This document shows positions 58,655-64,000 of a stretch of DNA of 64,000 nt, in pieces. The stretch covers positions 558,001 to 622,000 of the forward strand of contig CAUEEP010000728.1 in assembly GCA_958450365.1 (NCBI GenBank), in the 5' to 3' direction. How positions within the stretch are numbered: the stretch's first letter is position 1; each line of letters begins with the position of its first letter. The DNA comes from Mesorhabditis belari. Its lineage: Eukaryota; Nematoda; Chromadorea; Rhabditida; Rhabditidae. The position numbers and the translations under genes were made by a program. The notes beneath the pieces are model-generated. The model made no database searches and was not told the DNA's origin. It worked only from the letters and a program-made list of their open reading frames with translations.

Positions 58655-58802
58655 TTGATCAACTTTTAAAGTGTAATTTCGGGAAAGGAAGCCTTAAGTT
58701 TTGGTAAAAAAACCTTCAACTTTTATTAAAAGTTAGAATAAAATGACAGAATGATGGGATTTTTGAGAAATTACACTTTAAAAGTTGATAAAAAAATTCT
58801 AC
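58655..58802. mobile_element. Small inverted-repeat element
   Basis: AATTTTTTGATCAACTTTTAAAGTGTAATTTC-type left arm is mirrored by GAAATTACACTTTAAAAGTTGATAAAAAAATT on the right (arms about 32 nt), with a nested inner repeat (AAACCTTCAACTTTTATTAAAAG). Confidence 0.65.
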
Positions 58803-58827
58803 AAACATATCGGTTAGCGTAATGAGT

Positions 58828-58998
58828 AAAATTAACAGACCTTTGATCCTAAAGGCCATCAAATTAACAGACCTTTGGCCCTAAAGGCTTTAAAATTAAC
58901 AGATCTTTGGCCCTAAAAGCCATCAAATTAACAAACCTTCGCCCTAAAGGCCATAAAATTAACAAACCTTTGGCCCTAAAGGCTTTAAAATTAACTTT
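58828..58998. repeat. AAATTAACAGACCTTTGGCC repeat
   Basis: Five units of about 32 bp (ATTAACAGACCTTTGGCCCTAAAGGCCATCAA, shown here in part) with the internal palindrome GGCCCTAAAGGCC. Confidence 0.85.
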
Positions 58999-61129
58999 TC
59001 TTTGGCTTTGACTTCAAATCGTATTCTCATTTCATCATTTTAACAAAACAAAACTAGAATTTGAAAGTGATTTAGATTCTTTTAAGCAAAAAGGTTATTC
59101 TTTTCATTTTTTCTTTTCAAATAAAAGGCGGTTCTAGTGACCTAGAGGTCAGATTTCTGCGCGCGATATATGAGAGGACCTTGTTGATGAGTGATCGTTG
59201 AAAAGAAAATCGGAGAGGAGGCTATGACAAAAAGTCAAACTTTATGCAAAAAAAAAGAGGGGAGAAAACCCGGAAAAACCTTATGGGGATAAGAAATGGG
59301 AAATGGGGAATCGAGGAAGCGCATTCGAATTTGAATTCACATTTGAATTCACACATTTGTGATTCGACGATGAAACCATCCTCTCCAATAGATATTCAGT
59401 TAACATTTATAAACAATAAACAGAATGTCTGAATCTCTATTCATTTCATCGGGGTTTACAGCTGAATTTCTTTCTTTCTAATGAATTGATTCAATTATAG
59501 TATTCAATTAAAAAAAAGATTCATATCTTTCTTTGGGTTTGATTCAGTTAAATTGTTGAATTCTTAGTCTGCTGCCTATTTTTCGACTTTCCCCTTGACA
59601 CTTTCGATTTTCGATCTAATGGCTTGAGTGTTGCAAGAAAGGGAATCAAAAGAACGAGTTCCGTCTTCCGGTGGCGGTTTTTGATTGGCATTATAGAGAG
59701 AAGAGGATCAAAGAAAAAAAGGACAAATAAACAAAATTGAAGAAAAAAAGCCGAAAGAGAGGGGACGTTCGAAAATTTGCATAAAGGAGAAAGGGGGAAA
59801 GGGGGAAAGGGGAAAGGGGAATGGGGAGGAGAGAGTGACCCTGGAAGGGGTACGGTAGAATGGAAAGGGGAGAGGGGCAGACTGGCAAAGGGAAAGGGGT
59901 AGAGATCGGGAACGGATTCGAAAGTGGGGAAAGGGGGAAGGGATGCCATTGACTCTCTTACCCTTTTTGCAGTTCTCCTTTATGTGGTTAACCTCGAAAA
60001 GTTTTTTTTTGAAGAACCATGGGAGTTTACTGTGAAAATTTGAATCTCGGACAGGCACTGAATAGAGGTGGGAATCGTTTTGATCGTTTAGAAAATTGGG
60101 AATCGTTTTGACCAACACATTAAGTGAACAGTTTGTCTTATCCTTGGTTCATGGGTTCAAGAAGCCGGGCTTGGTCTATCTTATGACTCTAGAGCCCAAG
60201 TTGAAACTGCTTCTGACAGCCCGTTTACCAGTGAAATTTTCCTAAGAAAAGTTACGATTTCTACGCAAAATCCCATAGATAAATGACTCATAAAAATGTA
60301 CTAAGAAACAATTTCCGTTGAAAGTACGAGTGAGTCTTAATCCTCAAGATCGATTCGAAGGGTACTGGAGTCGATTGTGAAATCTCTCCATACACCAATC
60401 CTAATTTCTGCCACCCCATTAAGCAATCAGGGAACGTCGAGACGGATTTAAGCTCCACTGTCCTCAGATTTGAGAGAGGAGGTGGCTGGTCAGTGACCCG
60501 AATCGATTGCGTCATCGCCAACGCGTCTCTCTATTCTATTTCATCCCATGCATAATGGGTACTTACAGCCGCTAAGGGTCCAACTAGATGGTCCCTGGTG
60601 GGAAAAGGGGATTGTGGACAGGGACAAGGACATAAGGGGGACATGGTCTTCATTTGAATGTCACCCTTTCCATACCCAGCATATATTTGTCCAGAGCTGT
60701 CTGAAAGCTTTGAATCTGTTTGTTCTTCTTTTGCCATTGCTGCTCAAAAACTGTTTGAAAGAACTTTGTCTTTTTCAATCACAAATATTTTAAAGTCTAG
60801 AACTCTATGGTCATTCTCATTCTTTTTCTTTTTCTCTTAATCAGTTTATTTCATTGATTAGATGGTTTTGATTTAAATTTAAAATAAAATGATCTAAACG
60901 GTTTAATTTCAAACCGGTTTTGAGCTCACTTTGTCTATCGGATGGATAGAAAAAGAAAGTAAAGCTAAGAAAGTAAAGCTTTGTGAAAAGTCTTTTGCAT
61001 TTTATTTAACTTATCATACTGTCATTTTTTTAAAACCATAGTATTCTCAAAAGTTTCTGTGTTTTCCCCTTGACCATATTTCCTTTATTTTCTACTCCAA
61101 TAAAGCTAAAGCAAGACAAATTTAACTTA

Positions 61130-61243
61130 CCGTAAATACTTTAATAGTACCCCCACCCCCATAATGACGATGCGGAGTGTTGCGTAGTCTAGTTTTGAGC
61201 GCGTTTTTCTCGACACTGGTTTATGCTACAATGCGCGCTTGGT
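61130..61243. mobile_element. Truncated MITE, TACCGTAAATACTGTAATAG family
   Basis: Matches the left half of 61326-61594 and 29068-29332 up to ATGCTACAATGCGCGCTTGG, then stops; the right terminus is absent. Confidence 0.85.
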
Positions 61244-61325
61244 GATGAGAATTGGACAGTGCCAAGAAGTGGATACGTTGATGAAGAAGAATTCTGGTCA
61301 CTTATCTTTGAGAACTTTTAGATTA

Positions 61326-61594
61326 CCGTAAATAATGTAATATTACCCCAGCCCCATAATGACGGTGCGGAGTGTTGCGTGGTCTAGCTTTGAACGAGTT
61401 TTTCTTGACACTGGTTTATGCTACAATGCGCGCTTAGGTATCAAAAAATAGCCCTGAATTTCAGCTATTTTTTTGATACCAAAGACGCATTTTTTGAAAG
61501 TACGGGCGCTTTGAAAAAAATGAAATACCAAAAAAGCTTTTGCGACTACGTGACTGTACGAGAGGGGAGTGGGGTACTATTACAGTATTTACGG
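61326..61594. mobile_element. MITE, TACCGTAAATACTGTAATAG family
   Basis: TA-flanked inverted ends CCGTAAATAATGTAATATTA and TACTATTACAGTATTTACGG with a nested palindrome (ATAGCCCTGAATTTCAGCTA). Closely related to 29068-29332, about 32 kb away. Confidence 0.88.
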
Positions 61595-62169
61595 TAAGCA
61601 TTTAAAAAATAAAGACAACACTTTCCCCAATCACATCTAGATGTGTGTCCTGACGTAAATGTTTTATATGCCTGCAAACGTCCAGGTTGACCCCAATCGA
61701 GAATATATGAATGACAAAAGGGGAATTATACCTGGGCACTTGACCCCTGTCCAATCAATCCACATTCAAACCATTGCATTTTTCATTTTATTATCAACTT
61801 TTCGAATAGGTTTCTTCTTGTGATTGCTCGTTTTTTAATTAAAAAATTTCAAATCCTGATCTTCTGATCATTCTTTTCTGATATTTTCTTTAAAAAATCT
61901 CAATCTTTTCTGCAAATTACTCACTAATTTTTGTCCTTTTCGGATGATTTTGATGAAATGTCATTGAATCGTTCTTTTCTTTTCTTTTTTTTTTTTTTTT
62001 TTTTCACTTTTCTTTCATTAATTCGTTAGGGAAAGATTTGAAAATGATTCTTATTTTTTGTTTGATTATTTATTATTCTTATTTATTTATTATTCTTATT
62101 TATTTATTATTATTATTTATTTATTATTCTTATTTATTCTTATTTTATTCTTATTTTATTCTTATTTAT

Positions 62170-62604
62170 GCAAAGTATTCACCTTTTTGCGCCCCGGGGG
62201 TTTTCAGCTATTGGCAATCTCATTTTTAGATCCATTTTATAAAACGGGCAGGACTTAACACGGGTTACGGTAGTTTTAGTCATTTGAATGGGTTCCTCGC
62301 TAGCGGAAAACTCGAACAAAGTGCTTTCAAACATAATTAGATTATTCTTATTTATTAATTATTCTTATTTGTTAATTATTCTTATTTATTTATTATTCTT
62401 ATTATGTTTGAACGCACTTTGTTCGATTTTTCCGCTAGCGAGCCGGGGAACCCATTCAAATCACTAAAACTACCGTAAACTACCATTCAAATCACTAAAA
62501 TTATCGTAACCCATGTTAAGCCCTGCCCGTTTTTTCAAATTCATCTAAAAATTAGATTGCCAATAGCTGAGAACCCCCCGGGGCGCAAAAGGTGAATACT
62601 TTGC
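62170..62604. mobile_element. Palindromic element with internal microsatellite
   Basis: GCAAAGTATTCACCTTTTTG..GCCCCGGGGG mirrors CCCCCCGGGGCGCAAAAGGT..GAATACTTTGC. Inner arms AACAAAGTGC..TTTCAAACATAAT and their complement, and CGCTAGCGGAAAA / TTTTTCCGCTAGCG, extend the foldback around a TTATTCTTATTTA core. No coding capacity. Confidence 0.82.
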
Positions 62605-63537
62605 CTTTTAATCGATAGAGCAAATGTAAATACGGAGCGTCGCGTTTGCGCACAGACCGATTGACAGACAAACGTCTTTTCTGTTTTATAGATAGTAGAT
62701 ATTTTCACTTTTTTTTGGTTGATATCTTTTGGATTTTCTAGACCTATGGATGGCCAACACCTCTTTTCCGCTTTTCTTTTAGCAAATTGATAAATGAGAA
62801 ACTCTACGAAGTGCTCTAGAAAGTGGGTGTTTCCATTCCCGACTACAAAGTGCAAAAAACAAGTCTATTCTGATACTGTTATCCAGCCAACAGACTTTCC
62901 CTTGAAATGCCCAAACTCGTTCCCCAATTTCCCTTTGATTTCTCTTTTCCCCCATTTTCTCAATCTTCTTCTGTCTATTTGTCGAATCGTTCTTTTAATT
63001 TCCCTCAAAATCAATCGCCCATCCCTTTCCCAAAATGGGGTTTTCAGGTGGCATCCATCAAACAAAAAAAAATCAAAAAAAACTCACCAACTGGCAGCAA
63101 AAACGGCTGCCATTTGTGTGGGAATTCAAAAATTCCAGAAACATTTCTTTTTTTACAAACAAATTTATGTATTATATAGTATAATGATTAAAAATTACTG
63201 TTGATTTAAAAAGGATTCGATTTTGAAGTGAAATTTGGGTACACTGGTGACAGCTGGGACCATTTTTTTTTTTGTGATGGACCTTGAAGGGGAAACGGAA
63301 AGAGGTTTTGAGGAAACAGAAAACATAGGTGGAGCGTGGGAATGTTCACAGAACATAACACAAAATTCCCACACTTTTTCGGGGAAGGAGGAGGAGGAGG
63401 GGGGAATTCGATGAAAAGCAATTTGGCAAAAGTTTAGGAGTAAAGTTTGAAGTGTTTGAAGTGTTTGATGAGTTTCGGGAAGGTATTCTCGCCGCGTACT
63501 TGATCGTTTACCATAAATTTGATCTCTAGTATCGAAT

Positions 63538-63885
63538 TTTGAGATTTTAGAGCCGATCAGCTGAACACTTAGTTTTGAGGTTTTAAATGAAAGTCTAAAC
63601 AAGGCCAGACTCTGTCACTGGTTAGTCACAAATTTATGGTTAGCAAGCGTCCACAAATCCTCTTTCATATTCCCCCTCAACACGATATAATTTTGTTATA
63701 TGACTTGAGCATTTGACAAATTTGATGGATTGATTGGGGAGAAGTCACGTTGAAGAGATTTTAAAGCCAATCAGCTTAGTGAACACTTAGTTTTGAGGCT
63801 TTAAATGAAAGCCTAAACAAGGCGAGACTCTGTCACTCAGCAAGCGTGCACAAATAAATCTCTTTCATATTCTCAATCTAACAAT
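63538..63885 (+). repeat. Tandem duplication of about 218 bp
   Basis: AGATTTTAGAGCCGATCAGC..ACACTTAGTTTTGAGG..AGACTCTGTCACT..CACAAAT..CTCTTTCATATTC occurs at 63540-63675 and again at 63758-63880 with scattered substitutions. Confidence 0.85.
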
Positions 63886-64000
63886 TTCTAACAATTCCTA
63901 AAATTTGTCGAAAGTCACTAGTCAGACAAGGATGTCCCAAAGCCGGTTTCATTTCTTCATTCTCTTTTTCTCAAATCCATTACAACTGATCCTGAAATCC

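Larger units (their letters stand above)
53713..64000. other. About 10.3 kb without a supportable gene
   Basis: Short open frames here are low-complexity (Ser/Phe/Pro/Lys) and lack splice-phase support or family motifs. The DNA consists of minisatellites, palindromic elements, a copied receptor exon fragment, a retroposon-like insert, a purine-rich block (59755-59950) and a (TTATTCTTAT)n microsatellite (62060-62170). It may be a large intron or regulatory region of a gene beyond the right edge. Confidence 0.5.

Noticed and set aside
59548..60118. Pro/Ser/Phe-rich minus-strand frames of about 135 codons
   Set aside because: They overlap a purine-rich (GGGGAAA)n block; two frames are open at once and there is no domain or splice evidence.

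Overview
The window looks like nuclear DNA of a free-living rhabditid nematode. Genes are split into many short exons, most introns are about 40-60 nt, and splice acceptors are of the TTTTCAG/TTTTAG type. Three families recognised by sequence are nematode-typical: an flp-11 FMRFamide-like neuropeptide precursor, a secreted ground-like-domain protein and a DUF268 protein. A ribosomal protein eL38 gene, an MSP-domain protein and a non-alpha nicotinic receptor subunit are also present. The species cannot be named from the sequence alone.

Layout, left to right. (1) 0-1.3 kb: 3' part of a class I methyltransferase-like gene (+). (2) 2-8 kb (+): exons for an ectodomain with two von Willebrand A-like regions, then a Ser/Thr-rich stalk, one transmembrane helix and an intact tyrosine kinase domain, probably a single receptor kinase gene. 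(3) 9.8-18.3 kb (+): a very long helical-repeat protein in about 40 exons, tentatively focadhin-like, with a dead mariner in one intron. (4) 19-21.2 kb (-): flp-11, complete in four exons and convergent with the previous gene. (5) 24.9-27.9 kb (+): a small four-helix membrane protein whose introns are filled with satellites and a MITE. (6) 30-33.5 kb (-): a DUF268 protein with two mariner remnants in one intron. (7) 36.5-38.5 kb (-): a PH-domain protein with a Pro-rich linker and a Gly/Tyr-rich tail, carrying several single-base frameshifts. (8) 43.9-45.2 kb (+): ground-like secreted protein. (9) 46.3-46.9 kb (+): rpl-38. (10) 47.7-49 kb (-): MSP-domain protein. (11) 50.1-53.3 kb (+): a 17-exon nicotinic receptor subunit. 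(12) 53.3-64 kb: about 10.7 kb in which no gene could be supported, rich in minisatellites and palindromic elements.

Two themes run through the window. First, mobile and repetitive DNA is dense: at least seven palindromic MITE-like families (several with visible TA or 9-bp target duplications), three mariner remnants, tRNA-derived elements, more than fifteen tandem arrays, and copied exon fragments of neighbouring genes. Second, at least ten conserved reading frames are broken by single-base indels, nearly all in homopolymer runs, while all splice phases on either side agree. This is more like homopolymer error in a draft assembly than real gene decay, and should be settled before any of these genes is called a pseudogene.
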